A stretch of DNA of 9,011 nucleotides from UBA1858 sp965658595 (GCA_965658595.1 CBFHSW010000013.1:1-9011), one strand, 5' to 3'; numbered from the stretch's first letter, positions 1-7,389 are shown. The notes: generated by a model from the sequence alone, not told the origin. A program made the numbers and translations.

Positions 1-905
1 AAGTACAGCAATTCATAGAAAAACCCCCACTAGATAAAGCACAAGAATATGTCAACACAGGGCAGTATTCATGGAACAGCGGTATGTTCATGTTCAAGGC
101 TCATGTGTTACTTGAGCAGCTTGAGCAATTTGAGCCTGAAATGATGAAGAATATCATGGCGGCTTTCCAGCAACAGAGCAGTGACTTGGATTTTATTCGT
201 ATAGGTCAGACAGATTTTGAGAAATGTGAGAATCAATCAATCGACTATGCTGTTATGGAAAAAACTCAACATGCAGCGGTTGTGCCACTAAGCTGTGCTT
301 GGAATGATGTTGGTTCATGGCATGCTTTATGGGAGTCTTCACCGCTAGATGAACATCGAAATGCTATCGACGGTGATGTCTTAATCGAAGACTGTCAGGG
401 TTGTATGGTGCGAAGTTCACATCGTTTAATTGCTGCTATAGGTCTGCAAGATATGGTGATTGTTGAGACCGCGGATGCGGTTATGATTGCGCCACGAAGT
501 GAATCACAAAATGTTAAGCAACTCACGCTTAAGCTGAAGAATGATCAGCGATCTGAGTTGGATACACACTTAAAAGTATATCGACCTTGGGGCGCATATG
601 AATCGATTGATAGCTCAGAGCGTTTTCAAGTTAAGCGCATTACGGTAAAACCAGGAGAGAAATTATCCCTGCAGAAGCATCATCACCGCGCTGAGCATTG
701 GATAGTTGTTAACGGCACTGCTCGCGTAACCTGTGGAGAGAAAAAGTTCTTGTTGGCTGAAAATGAATCAACTTACATCCCGATAGGCGAAATTCATCGA
801 TTAGAGAACCCAGGTAAAATTCCATTAGAGCTTATTGAAGTTCAGTCAGGCACCTACCTTGGAGAAGATGATATTGAACGTTTTGATGATAAATATGGAC
901 GTTAG
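1..905 (+). CDS. manC: Mannose-1-phosphate guanylyltransferase / mannose-6-phosphate isomerase, 5' end missing
   Basis: This is the C-terminal 300 codons of a bifunctional enzyme of GDP-mannose synthesis, which feeds exopolysaccharide or O-antigen assembly in the cytoplasm. The frame is open from base 3, so the ATG at 84 is internal. The residues before it include FIEKP and WNSGMF, conserved in the nucleotidyltransferase domain, followed later by WNDVGSW. The last hundred or so residues form a cupin isomerase domain with the metal-site motif QKHHHRAEHW and the typical GEDDIERFDDKYGR-like ending. Full family members are about 470-480 residues, so roughly 175 N-terminal residues, including the nucleotide-binding GxGxRLxP loop, lie outside the window. 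Homologues are called manC, cpsB, algA or xanB. The family is secure; the polysaccharide it serves cannot be told from here. No clear terminator follows. Confidence 0.93.
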   Translation, partial: VQQFIEKPPLDKAQEYVNTGQYSWNSGMFMFKAHVLLEQLEQFEPEMMKNIMAAFQQQSSDLDFIRIGQTDFEKCENQSIDYAVMEKTQHAAVVPLSCAWNDVGSWHALWESSPLDEHRNAIDGDVLIEDCQGCMVRSSHRLIAAIGLQDMVIVETADAVMIAPRSESQNVKQLTLKLKNDQRSELDTHLKVYRPWGAYESIDSSERFQVKRITVKPGEKLSLQKHHHRAEHWIVVNGTARVTCGEKKFLLAENESTYIPIGEIHRLENPGKIPLELIEVQSGTYLGEDDIERFDDKYGR

Positions 906-929
906 ATAATCCTCGCTTTCAAATCCAAT

Positions 930-947
930 ATCAACGACACGGTTGAT
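930..947. repeat. Small inverted repeat in the manC-leuS gap
   Basis: ATCAAC (930-935) and GTTGAT (942-947) are a perfect 6-bp inverted repeat around a 6-base loop, in the 85-bp gap before leuS. No run of T follows, so it does not look like an intrinsic terminator. It could be a protein-binding site or chance. I found no convincing paired -35/-10 boxes in this gap. Confidence 0.25.
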
Positions 948-990
948 CACAATTCTTGTTATCATTCGGTTTTAGATTTTAGTTAATGCC

Positions 991-3441
991 ATGGAAGAAA
1001 ATTATCAAGCGCATGAAATAGAGGCGCGTGCACAATCATATTGGGATAAAAGCAAAACTTTTAAGGCTGTTGAAGATGAAAGCCGAGAAAAGTTCTATTG
1101 TTTATCTATGTTTCCTTACCCCAGTGGTCGCTTACATATGGGGCATGTGCGCAACTACACTATTGGTGACGTGATCAGTCGATATCAGCGTATGCTTGGT
1201 AAAAATGTACTACAGCCTATGGGTTGGGATGCTTTCGGACTGCCTGCTGAAAATGCGGCTTTAAAAAACCAAGTGCCTCCTGCGCAATGGACGCATGAAA
1301 ATATTGACTACATGCGCGATCAGCTTAAGCGCTTAGGTTTGGCTTATGATTGGGAGCGTGAATTAGCCACTTGTACGCCAGAATATTATCGTTGGGAGCA
1401 ATGGTTATTCACACGCTTGTTGAAAAAAGGTCTGGTATATAAGAAGAAAGCTATCGTTAACTGGGATCCGGTCGACCAAACCGTATTAGCTAACGAACAA
1501 GTCATTGATGGTCGTGGTTGGCGCTCTGGTGAGTTAGTAGAACGCCGTGAGATTTCACAATGGTTTCTCAAGATTACCGACTACGCGGATGAATTATTAG
1601 AATGTGTTCAGAACTTATCTGGCTGGCCAGAGCAAGTTCGAACCATGCAGGCCAATTGGATAGGCCGTTCCGAAGGCTTACAGTTTAAGTTTGATGTTGA
1701 AGGTGATCTTCCTAGTATCGAAGTTTATACCACACGTCCCGATACACTCATGGGTGTCACCTATGTTGCGGTGGCAGCAGAACATGAAATTGCGGCTATT
1801 GCGGCTGCCAGTGATCCTAAATGTGCTGAATTTATTGACAAGTGTAAACAAGGCAAAGTAGCAGAAGCCGACATAAGCACAGCAGAAAAACTGGGTATTG
1901 CCACAGGCTTGCACGCTGTGCATCCAATAACAGGTGAATTGCTACCTATTTGGATCGCTAATTTCGTGCTTATTGAGTATGGAACAGGAGCTGTAATGAG
2001 CGTGCCTGCACATGACCAACGTGATTGGGAATTTGCACATAAGTATGATTTAACCGTAAAGCCGGTTATTTTTGCAAAAGACGAAGCCGTGCAACATGAC
2101 TTCGTACAGCAAGCTTTCACTGACAAAGGCGTGTTAAAAAATTCAGGTGAGTGGGATGGATTATCATCAGAGCAAGCGTTTATAGCTATTTCTGAAAACA
2201 TAGAAAAACAAGAGTGTGGTGAGCGTAAAACCAACTATCGTCTGCGTGATTGGGGTATTTCAAGGCAACGCTATTGGGGTTGCCCGATACCGGTTATCTA
2301 TTGTGACAGCTGTGGAACCGTGCCCGTACCAGAGGCTGACTTGCCGGTCACTTTACCGACCCATGTAGAAGTCACAGGTGCAGGTTCTCCATTGGGAACT
2401 ATGCAGGAGTTTTTAAATGTTGATTGTCCACAATGTGGTCAAGCAGCAAAGCGCGAAACCGATACCTTTGATACTTTCTTTGAATCAAGTTGGTATTACG
2501 CACGTTACTGTAGTCAAGATAATCAGGATCAAATGTTAGATGAACGTGCTAATTATTGGTTGCCAGTAGATCAGTATGTAGGTGGCATTGAACATGCAGT
2601 ATTGCATTTGCTGTATGCGCGATTTTTTCACAAGCTAATGCGTGATGAAGGGCTAGTCAGCAGCGATGAGCCATTCACGCATTTACTTACACAGGGCATG
2701 GTGCTTAAAAATGGCACAAAAATGTCTAAATCTAAAGGTAATACGGTGGACCCCGAGCAGTTGATCGAACGTTTTGGGGCTGATACGGTCAGGCTGTTCA
2801 CTATGTTTGCGGCACCACCAGAGCACTCATTAGAGTGGGTAGATACAGGGGTAGATGGTGCAGCGCGTTTTTTGAAAAAGTTGTGGCGATTGGTGTATGT
2901 GCATTTACAGTCTGAAAATACTCATAGTTTGGATCTGAGCACACTTAATCAAGAACAAAAAGCGCTGCGTCATAAAGTGCATAGCACTCTCCAAAAAGTG
3001 ACTCGTGATATTGGGGAACGCTACACTTTCAATACAGCGATAGCGGCCAATATGGAATTATTGAATCAATTATCTGCACATAAAGGTGATGCTGACCAGG
3101 ATAGGGCAGTTTTACGCGAAGGTATAGAAATGATCGTTTTGATGTTGTCTCCTATTGTTCCGCACATCAGTTCAGAGCTGTGGCAACAACTAGGACACAA
3201 CACGATTGAAGATCAAGCCTGGCCAAAACATGATGAATTTGCACTAGTGCAAGAAACAATTGAGCTAATTGTGCAGGTCAATGGTAAGCTGAGAGATAAA
3301 ATAGCAGTTCAAGCGGGGGCAGATGATGACTCGATGAGTTCAAGTGCCTTGGCCAGTGAGAAAGTACAAGCATTTGTGGATGGCAAGGAGATCAAAAAAA
3401 TCATCGTTGTGAGAGGCCGTCTAGTGAATATTGTTGTTTAG
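991..3441 (+). CDS. leuS: Leucine--tRNA ligase (LeuRS), compact form
   Basis: This cytoplasmic class I synthetase charges tRNA-Leu with leucine and edits mischarged products. The 816 residues carry HMGH at 49-52 and KMSKS at 577-581, the two ATP-site signatures. The CP1 editing domain has TTRPDT at 247-252 (the threonine that limits leucine entry) and the conserved Asp342 in GTGAVMSVPAHD. A CxxC...CxxC zinc set lies at Cys438, 441, 479 and 482. The C-terminal domain ends in a typical GRLVNIVV. The protein is about 44 residues shorter than the 860-residue E. coli enzyme, because the leucine-specific domain between GMVL and KMSKS is reduced to KNGT. The N-terminus aligns with E. coli LeuRS from the first residue, which supports this ATG, although no good Shine-Dalgarno sequence precedes it. 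lptE follows after 30 bases. Confidence 0.98.
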   Translation: MEENYQAHEIEARAQSYWDKSKTFKAVEDESREKFYCLSMFPYPSGRLHMGHVRNYTIGDVISRYQRMLGKNVLQPMGWDAFGLPAENAALKNQVPPAQWTHENIDYMRDQLKRLGLAYDWERELATCTPEYYRWEQWLFTRLLKKGLVYKKKAIVNWDPVDQTVLANEQVIDGRGWRSGELVERREISQWFLKITDYADELLECVQNLSGWPEQVRTMQANWIGRSEGLQFKFDVEGDLPSIEVYTTRPDTLMGVTYVAVAAEHEIAAIAAASDPKCAEFIDKCKQGKVAEADISTAEKLGIATGLHAVHPITGELLPIWIANFVLIEYGTGAVMSVPAHDQRDWEFAHKYDLTVKPVIFAKDEAVQHDFVQQAFTDKGVLKNSGEWDGLSSEQAFIAISENIEKQECGERKTNYRLRDWGISRQRYWGCPIPVIYCDSCGTVPVPEADLPVTLPTHVEVTGAGSPLGTMQEFLNVDCPQCGQAAKRETDTFDTFFESSWYYARYCSQDNQDQMLDERANYWLPVDQYVGGIEHAVLHLLYARFFHKLMRDEGLVSSDEPFTHLLTQGMVLKNGTKMSKSKGNTVDPEQLIERFGADTVRLFTMFAAPPEHSLEWVDTGVDGAARFLKKLWRLVYVHLQSENTHSLDLSTLNQEQKALRHKVHSTLQKVTRDIGERYTFNTAIAANMELLNQLSAHKGDADQDRAVLREGIEMIVLMLSPIVPHISSELWQQLGHNTIEDQAWPKHDEFALVQETIELIVQVNGKLRDKIAVQAGADDDSMSSSALASEKVQAFVDGKEIKKIIVVRGRLVNIVV

Positions 3442-3471
3442 ATTATCGCTTAAGAAATCATTGGAATAGTT

Positions 3472-3960
3472 ATGAAAAAAATATTGTTAGTTTTAGTTAC
3501 CGCACTATTATTAAATGGATGTGGATTTAAGCTCGCGACGAAAGCGGATCTTGCACCTATGTTTGATAAGACCAGTGTTAGCCATGAAGCAAATGCTGAC
3601 GTCATGGCAAATGTTGTTATTTCGCAGTTCAAGGCTAATGATATTGAAATTGTTGAGGTGGAATCAGCTAGTGCAAACCTAACTATTCTGTATGAAACTC
3701 AGAATAAAGAAATCTTATCTGTGGACGAGAATGGAAAGGTGCGAGAGTACGAATTGATTCTTCAAGTTGGCATTAGACTCGAAGATGAAAAAGGTAAGGT
3801 GCTGATCAAAAATCAAAACATACGCTTATCGCGTGATTTTCTATTTGAAATAGATGACGTGTTAGCCAAAACCAGCGAGCGCGAGCAGATTTATCAAGAA
3901 ATGCGTGAGGATATTGCCCGATTGATTGTGTATCGACTGCAGGCGATCACGTCTAGTTGA
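3472..3960 (+). CDS. lptE: LPS-assembly lipoprotein LptE
   Basis: LptE is the outer-membrane lipoprotein that plugs the LptD barrel and helps deliver lipopolysaccharide to the cell surface. The 162 residues begin with a lipoprotein signal peptide: Lys2-Lys3, a hydrophobic stretch, then the lipobox LLNGC with Cys17 as the predicted lipidated residue. The mature start GCGFKL resembles the family's GCGFHLRG. The segment at 83-94 (SVDENGKVREYE) and the later RDF at 121-123 followed by VLAK match the family's C-terminal half well. Its place directly after leuS is the classic LptE position. It is shorter than E. coli (193) and Pseudomonas (about 207) LptE, mainly in the N-terminal half, where it is also more divergent. 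GGAA at 3463-3466 is a modest ribosome binding site. It is probably cotranscribed with leuS. Confidence 0.9.
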   Translation: MKKILLVLVTALLLNGCGFKLATKADLAPMFDKTSVSHEANADVMANVVISQFKANDIEIVEVESASANLTILYETQNKEILSVDENGKVREYELILQVGIRLEDEKGKVLIKNQNIRLSRDFLFEIDDVLAKTSEREQIYQEMREDIARLIVYRLQAITSS

Positions 3961-4020
3961 ACAGCAGGCAAAAAACTATTCCAAATCAGACAATATACAT
4001 TTTTTGATTGAATTTTTTTG

Positions 4021-4101
4021 TTATCTGCGAAGACTGCCCATGAAAATCATCGATAAAAGATTGTCCGCGAAGATTCTCTGAACTGACAGTCATCGGATAA
4101 A
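4021..4101. repeat. Imperfect direct repeat, two copies
   Basis: Two related units lie about 40 bp apart. The first element, TTATCTGCGAAGA at 4021-4033, recurs as TTGTCCGCGAAGA at 4061-4073 (11 of 13 identical). The second, TCATCGATAAA at 4047-4057, recurs as TCATCGGATAAA at 4090-4101 with one extra base. The sequence between the two elements differs in each copy. The repeat is visible in the sequence; its role is unknown. Confidence 0.5.
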
Positions 4102-4116
4102 TCACATCCTAAGATC

Positions 4117-4156
4117 AGCGTGAGGAAATCATATTTGACTAAAATCTTCCTCAGCT
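4117..4156. terminator. Candidate hairpin after the reductase gene
   Basis: AGC (4117-4119) and TGAGGAA (4121-4127) pair with TTCCTCAGCT (4147-4156), giving a 10-bp stem with one bulged G at 4120. It starts 7 bases beyond the stop codon of the minus-strand reductase, where a terminator would sit. Neither strand has a U run after it, so it would be an atypical terminator, or an mRNA 3'-end stabiliser. A second perfect hairpin, GCTAGA (4154-4159) with TCTAGC (4163-4168), overlaps its base and the stop codon. Confidence 0.3.
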
Positions 4157-4163
4157 AGAAGCT

Positions 4164-5030
4164 CTAGCCAGAGCCGACAATTTTGGCAATCGCGGCAGAG
4201 TCTAGATCAGCACCGCCTTGCTCAATTAGTGTATTCATATAATTTGTGACTAATTCAGCACCTGGCAACGAACAACCACCGGCTTGGGCGCTTTCGGCTG
4301 CTATTCGTAAATCTTTTGCATGTAAACTGGCTTTAAATCCTGGTTCATAGCTAGATTCCAGCATGCGTTGACCATGAACTTCCAGTATTTTGCTGTAGGC
4401 GAAACCTCCCAGTAAGGCTTCACGAACTTTAGCGGCGTCCACATCCGAACTTTGCGCTAATAAAAATGCCTCTGCTACAGCATTCATGGTTTGTGCTACC
4501 AAAATTTGATTGCAGGCTTTCGCTACTTGACCGGCGCCATGATCACCGACATGAATAATATTTTTTCCTAAGCATTCAAATATAGGGTATGCGCGCTCAA
4601 AATCAGCTGAGGCCCCACCTACCATGATGGATAAGCTTGCATTTATTGCACCAATTTCTCCACCAGAAACGGGGGCATCCAACATGTGAGCATTGACATT
4701 ATTGAATTGCTCAGCCATGGAACGCGTGGCCTGTGGAGAGATGGTGCTCATATCTATAACTAATGAGTCTGGCTTGATCGCGCTCAAAACCCCATCTGTA
4801 CCCACCAAGACTTGTTCAACATCTGCAGTATCGGCCACACATGAGATGATGATATCACTTGCTTCCGCCAGCGCTTTGGGACTCTCATATGCCGAACAAC
4901 TGTCCTCACACAAATCTGCGATGCTTGCTTTTCTCCGTGCGAAAACATTTACAGCATAGCCTGCTTTGAGAAGATTCTTAACCATGGGCCTCCCCATGAT
5001 GCCGATACCAATATAACCAATTGTTTGCAT
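4164..5030 (-). CDS. garR: 2-hydroxy-3-oxopropionate (tartronate semialdehyde) reductase-like dehydrogenase
   Basis: This is a member of the beta-hydroxyacid dehydrogenase family, predicted to reduce tartronate semialdehyde to D-glycerate in glyoxylate/glycerate metabolism. The 288-residue protein starts with a Rossmann fold (GIGIMG at 8-13; Arg32-Arg33 after strand 2 suggests NADPH). It has the substrate motif DAPVSGGEIGA at 118-128 and the catalytic lysine Lys171 in GAGQVAKACNQ. The C-terminal GGFAYSKILEVHGQRM and PGFK...LHAKDL are close to E. coli GarR/GlxR (292-294 residues), which favours this substrate over 3-hydroxyisobutyrate. The ATG at 5030 is preferred over an upstream one at 5111: it begins just before the Rossmann fold, has AGG 9 bases upstream, and lies downstream of the likely promoter. 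No glyoxylate carboligase or isomerase gene is visible nearby. It runs against its neighbours and interrupts the usual lptE-holA order. Confidence 0.88.
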   Translation of the reverse strand: MQTIGYIGIGIMGRPMVKNLLKAGYAVNVFARRKASIADLCEDSCSAYESPKALAEASDIIISCVADTADVEQVLVGTDGVLSAIKPDSLVIDMSTISPQATRSMAEQFNNVNAHMLDAPVSGGEIGAINASLSIMVGGASADFERAYPIFECLGKNIIHVGDHGAGQVAKACNQILVAQTMNAVAEAFLLAQSSDVDAAKVREALLGGFAYSKILEVHGQRMLESSYEPGFKASLHAKDLRIAAESAQAGGCSLPGAELVTNYMNTLIEQGGADLDSAAIAKIVGSG

Positions 5031-5062
5031 GTTAAATCGCCTGCTAAATCCTTTAAATTGGG

Positions 5063-5068
5063 TATAAT
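5063..5068 (+). promoter_or_regulatory. Candidate -10 box for holA
   Basis: A perfect TATAAT lies on the plus strand 60 bases before the holA start. No good -35 element sits 16-18 bases upstream (the sequence there is CCTGCT-like), and the extended -10 TG is one base out of register. It overlaps the -10 box of the divergent reductase promoter. Confidence 0.35.
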
Positions 5069-5091
5069 AACGTAAACCATCGCATTGTGAA
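5064..5091 (-). promoter_or_regulatory. Predicted sigma70 promoter of the reductase gene
   Basis: Read on the minus strand, TTCACA (5091-5086) and TATTAT (5069-5064) each match the -35 and -10 consensus at 5 of 6 bases, with a 16-base spacer. Transcription would start near 5057, leaving a short leader of about 27 bases that contains the AGG before the ATG at 5030. This supports the shorter protein start. Confidence 0.5.
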
Positions 5092-5128
5092 TTGGCGTCG
5101 CTGAAATTCAATACACTGGACAGTCCAT

Positions 5129-6103
5129 TTGGAAATAAAGACTACTCAACTTATCACTGCTCTCGATCAAGCCCTGTCTCCGGTGTATATGCTATCAGGT
5201 GAAGAGCCACTTCAAATCGAACAATCATTGAGCCTTATAAGAGCGTCTGCTCGAGATGGGGGGTATACCGAACGTCAAGTGCTGCATGCTGAGCGTAGTT
5301 TTGATTGGACGCAAATCAGTCAACAAACTAACAACATGTCATTGTTTGGCGATAAGAAGATTCTAGAATTAAAGTTGCCTACAGGAAAGCCTGGCACGTC
5401 TGGGGCTAAAGCATTGATAGAGTACTGTCAGCAACCTCCAGAAGATGTTTTGTTAATTATCAATAGTGGCAAATTGGAAAAAGCGGCGCTCGGCTCTAAA
5501 TGGATGCAAGCGATCAATCAAGTCGGAATACATGTGCGTATCTGGCCACTATCAGGTGGTGAGTTGATAGAATGGATACAAACTCGATTACGCGCTGAGG
5601 AGCTCAACCATGATCGAGCGAATGCAGAGTATATAGCCTCACGAGTAGAAGGTAATATGCTTGCGGCCGCTCAAGAAATAGAGAAAATGGCGCTGTTATC
5701 AATAGACTCAGATCAGCCAACAGAAGCTTGGCTTGCTGATCAGTCAAGATATAGTGTGTTTGATTTAGTGGATAATATCCTTACAGGACAGCGTCCGCAG
5801 GTCATCAAAATACTGTCACATTTACAAAAAGAATCGTTCGCACCCACGCTCATATTATGGGGTTTGGCCGAATTATTGCGTGCGGTTTTATATGCCGGTG
5901 GACCAGCAGGTGGGAAAGGTGTACAGAATGCATTTATCTACAATAAGCGTAACCAGCTTAATCAACATGTACGTAAATTTACTCCAAACCAGCTGTACAC
6001 ATTATTAGCGAAGTGTGGGCAAATTGATCGCATGATTAAAGGTCGTGCCAGTGGTGATGTATGGCAATCGTTTGCTGATGTATCGCTTAAGCTCGCGCGC
6101 TAA
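5129..6103 (+). CDS. holA: DNA polymerase III, delta subunit
   Basis: The delta subunit of the clamp loader opens the beta sliding clamp so that it can be placed on primed DNA during replication. The 324 residues (E. coli 343) match the family along their length: a start like MxIKxxQL, then PVYMLSGEEPL at 18-28 in place of an ATP-binding P-loop, MSLFGDKKILEL from 70, and EGNMLAAAQEIEKMALL from 174. The C-terminal helical collar domain ends in LKLAR. The start is a TTG, the only usual start codon upstream of the conserved N-terminus in this frame, because a stop lies at 5102. GGA at 5118-5120 is 8 bases before it, a modest ribosome binding site. It heads the run to rlmH, with proA 14 bases downstream. 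Its usual partner lptE is separated from it by the minus-strand reductase. Confidence 0.94.
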   Translation: MEIKTTQLITALDQALSPVYMLSGEEPLQIEQSLSLIRASARDGGYTERQVLHAERSFDWTQISQQTNNMSLFGDKKILELKLPTGKPGTSGAKALIEYCQQPPEDVLLIINSGKLEKAALGSKWMQAINQVGIHVRIWPLSGGELIEWIQTRLRAEELNHDRANAEYIASRVEGNMLAAAQEIEKMALLSIDSDQPTEAWLADQSRYSVFDLVDNILTGQRPQVIKILSHLQKESFAPTLILWGLAELLRAVLYAGGPAGGKGVQNAFIYNKRNQLNQHVRKFTPNQLYTLLAKCGQIDRMIKGRASGDVWQSFADVSLKLAR

Positions 6104-6104
6104 C

Positions 6105-6110
6105 TAAGGA
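6105..6110 (+). promoter_or_regulatory. Ribosome binding site of proA
   Basis: TAAGGA lies 7 bases before the ATG at 6118, just after the holA stop. It is a good Shine-Dalgarno match and fixes the proA start. Confidence 0.7.
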
Positions 6111-6117
6111 CTCTACA

Positions 6118-7389
6118 ATGAACGAAAAAACAATCAATACTCATGATTATATGCAGTCGCTTGGACGGCAGGCGACAGCTGCGGCCAGACAAATGTCTCA
6201 GGCATCAACAGCAACCAAAAACTCTGTATTACAGGACCTTGCGGCACGCATCATGGATCAACAACAGATATTGACTAAGGCTAATCAGATGGATCTTGAG
6301 GCAGGTGCGGCAAAGGGGCTGGACGCTGCTCTATTGGATCGTCTGGAGTTAACGCCTGCACGTATTCAATCCATGGCTGAAGGCTTGATGCAGATTGCCT
6401 CTTTACAGGATCCAGTCGGTGAGATTTCGGATATGGCATCGCGTCCATCAGGCATACAAGTCGGTCAAATGCGAGTTCCATTGGGCGTTATTGGCATAAT
6501 CTATGAATCACGTCCTAACGTGACGGCAGATGCAGCCGGCTTATGCCTGAAATCAGGTAATGCCGTGATACTGCGAGGTGGCTCTGAGGCAATACATTCC
6601 AATCGTGCAATAGGGGAACTTATTCAACAAGCACTCAAACAGGCAGGACTGCCCGAAACCGCCGTACAAGTAGTGGCAGTTACAGACCGAGATGCTGTGC
6701 ATGAATTACTCACTATGGATCAGTACGTGAGTGTGATTGTCCCTCGAGGTGGCAAGGGGCTTATCAAGCGAGTAAGCGCTGATGCTACTATTCCAGTAAT
6801 CAAGCATTTGGATGGCAACTGTCATGTGTATATTGATCAGCAAGCTGATCATGAAAAAGCTATCGCTATAACCATCAATGCTAAAACTCATCGCTATGGT
6901 GTGTGTAATGCGATGGAAACACTATTAGTGCATCAATCTTTAGCTGTAGAGCTATTACCGCGGTTGGCCGAAGTGTTCGCGCAACATGCAGTTGAACTGC
7001 GAGGTTGTGAGCAAACATGTGCAATTGTGAAGCAAGCGCTGGCCGCCACAGATCAAGATTGGTATGAAGAATATCTAGCACCAGTGTTAGCTATTAAGGT
7101 GGTGGATGATATAGATCAAGCCATTGATCATATTGAAATGTATGGTTCACATCATACGGACGTGATTGTGACTGAGAATTTTACTGCCGCACAACAATTT
7201 TTACGTGAGGTGGATTCTAGTTCGGTAATGATCAACGCATCTTCACGTTTTGCTGATGGATTTGAATATGGTTTGGGAGCTGAAATAGGTATTAGCACTG
7301 ATAAAATACATGCGCGTGGTCCAGTAGGATTAATTGGCCTCACTTCACAAAAATATATAGTTATTGGAGATGGAACCATACGTGAGTGA
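6118..7389 (+). CDS. proA: Glutamate-5-semialdehyde dehydrogenase (gamma-glutamyl phosphate reductase)
   Basis: This enzyme carries out the second step of proline synthesis: NADPH-dependent reduction of gamma-glutamyl phosphate to glutamate-5-semialdehyde, in the cytoplasm. The 423-residue protein (E. coli 417) belongs to the aldehyde dehydrogenase superfamily. It shows the family landmarks PLGVIGIIYESRPNVTADAA, LKSGNAVILRGGSEA, VPRGGKGLI and HLDGNCHVY. The catalytic cysteine is Cys263 in RYGVCNAMETLLVH. Near the C-terminus, SSRFADGFEYGLGAEIGIST and RGPVGLIGLTS are also typical. Its partner proB (glutamate 5-kinase) is not in the window. The gene follows holA by 14 bases and its end overlaps nadD, so it is very likely cotranscribed. 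A proA-nadD pair is known from Pseudomonas. Confidence 0.98.
   Translation: MNEKTINTHDYMQSLGRQATAAARQMSQASTATKNSVLQDLAARIMDQQQILTKANQMDLEAGAAKGLDAALLDRLELTPARIQSMAEGLMQIASLQDPVGEISDMASRPSGIQVGQMRVPLGVIGIIYESRPNVTADAAGLCLKSGNAVILRGGSEAIHSNRAIGELIQQALKQAGLPETAVQVVAVTDRDAVHELLTMDQYVSVIVPRGGKGLIKRVSADATIPVIKHLDGNCHVYIDQQADHEKAIAITINAKTHRYGVCNAMETLLVHQSLAVELLPRLAEVFAQHAVELRGCEQTCAIVKQALAATDQDWYEEYLAPVLAIKVVDDIDQAIDHIEMYGSHHTDVIVTENFTAAQQFLREVDSSSVMINASSRFADGFEYGLGAEIGISTDKIHARGPVGLIGLTSQKYIVIGDGTIRE

Larger units (their letters stand above)
3961..4163. other. Non-coding stretch between convergent genes
   Basis: This 203-bp stretch separates the ends of lptE and the minus-strand reductase, which converge. 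It holds a T-rich segment (about 4000-4019, with seven consecutive T at 4013-4019), an imperfect direct repeat, and two small hairpins next to the reductase stop. No coding frame of note was seen. The T run follows only a very weak 5-bp pairing (3984-3988 with 4005-4009), so it is a poor terminator for lptE. Confidence 0.6.

Noticed and set aside
906..990. T-box, leader peptide or riboswitch before leuS
   Set aside because: No leucine-rich short frame, T-box motif or terminator hairpin with a U run is visible; only a 6-bp inverted repeat.
1386..2234. Open frames on the minus strand inside leuS (61, 81 and 157 codons)
   Set aside because: They lie opposite a full-length, well-conserved leuS, show no recognisable domain and have no ribosome binding site I could support.
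4021..4101. CRISPR array
   Set aside because: Only two imperfect units, with interrupted similarity and no cas genes.
4693..4959. 88-codon plus-strand frame opposite the reductase
   Set aside because: Antisense to conserved Rossmann and substrate motifs of the reductase; the product resembles no family.
5031..5111. 27-residue N-terminal extension of the reductase
   Set aside because: It lies across the predicted promoter, is not expected for the family, and the ATG at 5030 begins just before the GxGxxG fold.
3961..5128. Mobile element carrying the reductase
   Set aside because: No transposase or integrase, no terminal inverted repeats and no clear target-site duplication flank the gene; the imperfect repeat lies on one side only.
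6281..7379. Minus-strand frames opposite proA (61-75 codons)
   Set aside because: They mirror a conserved gene and show no independent coding evidence.
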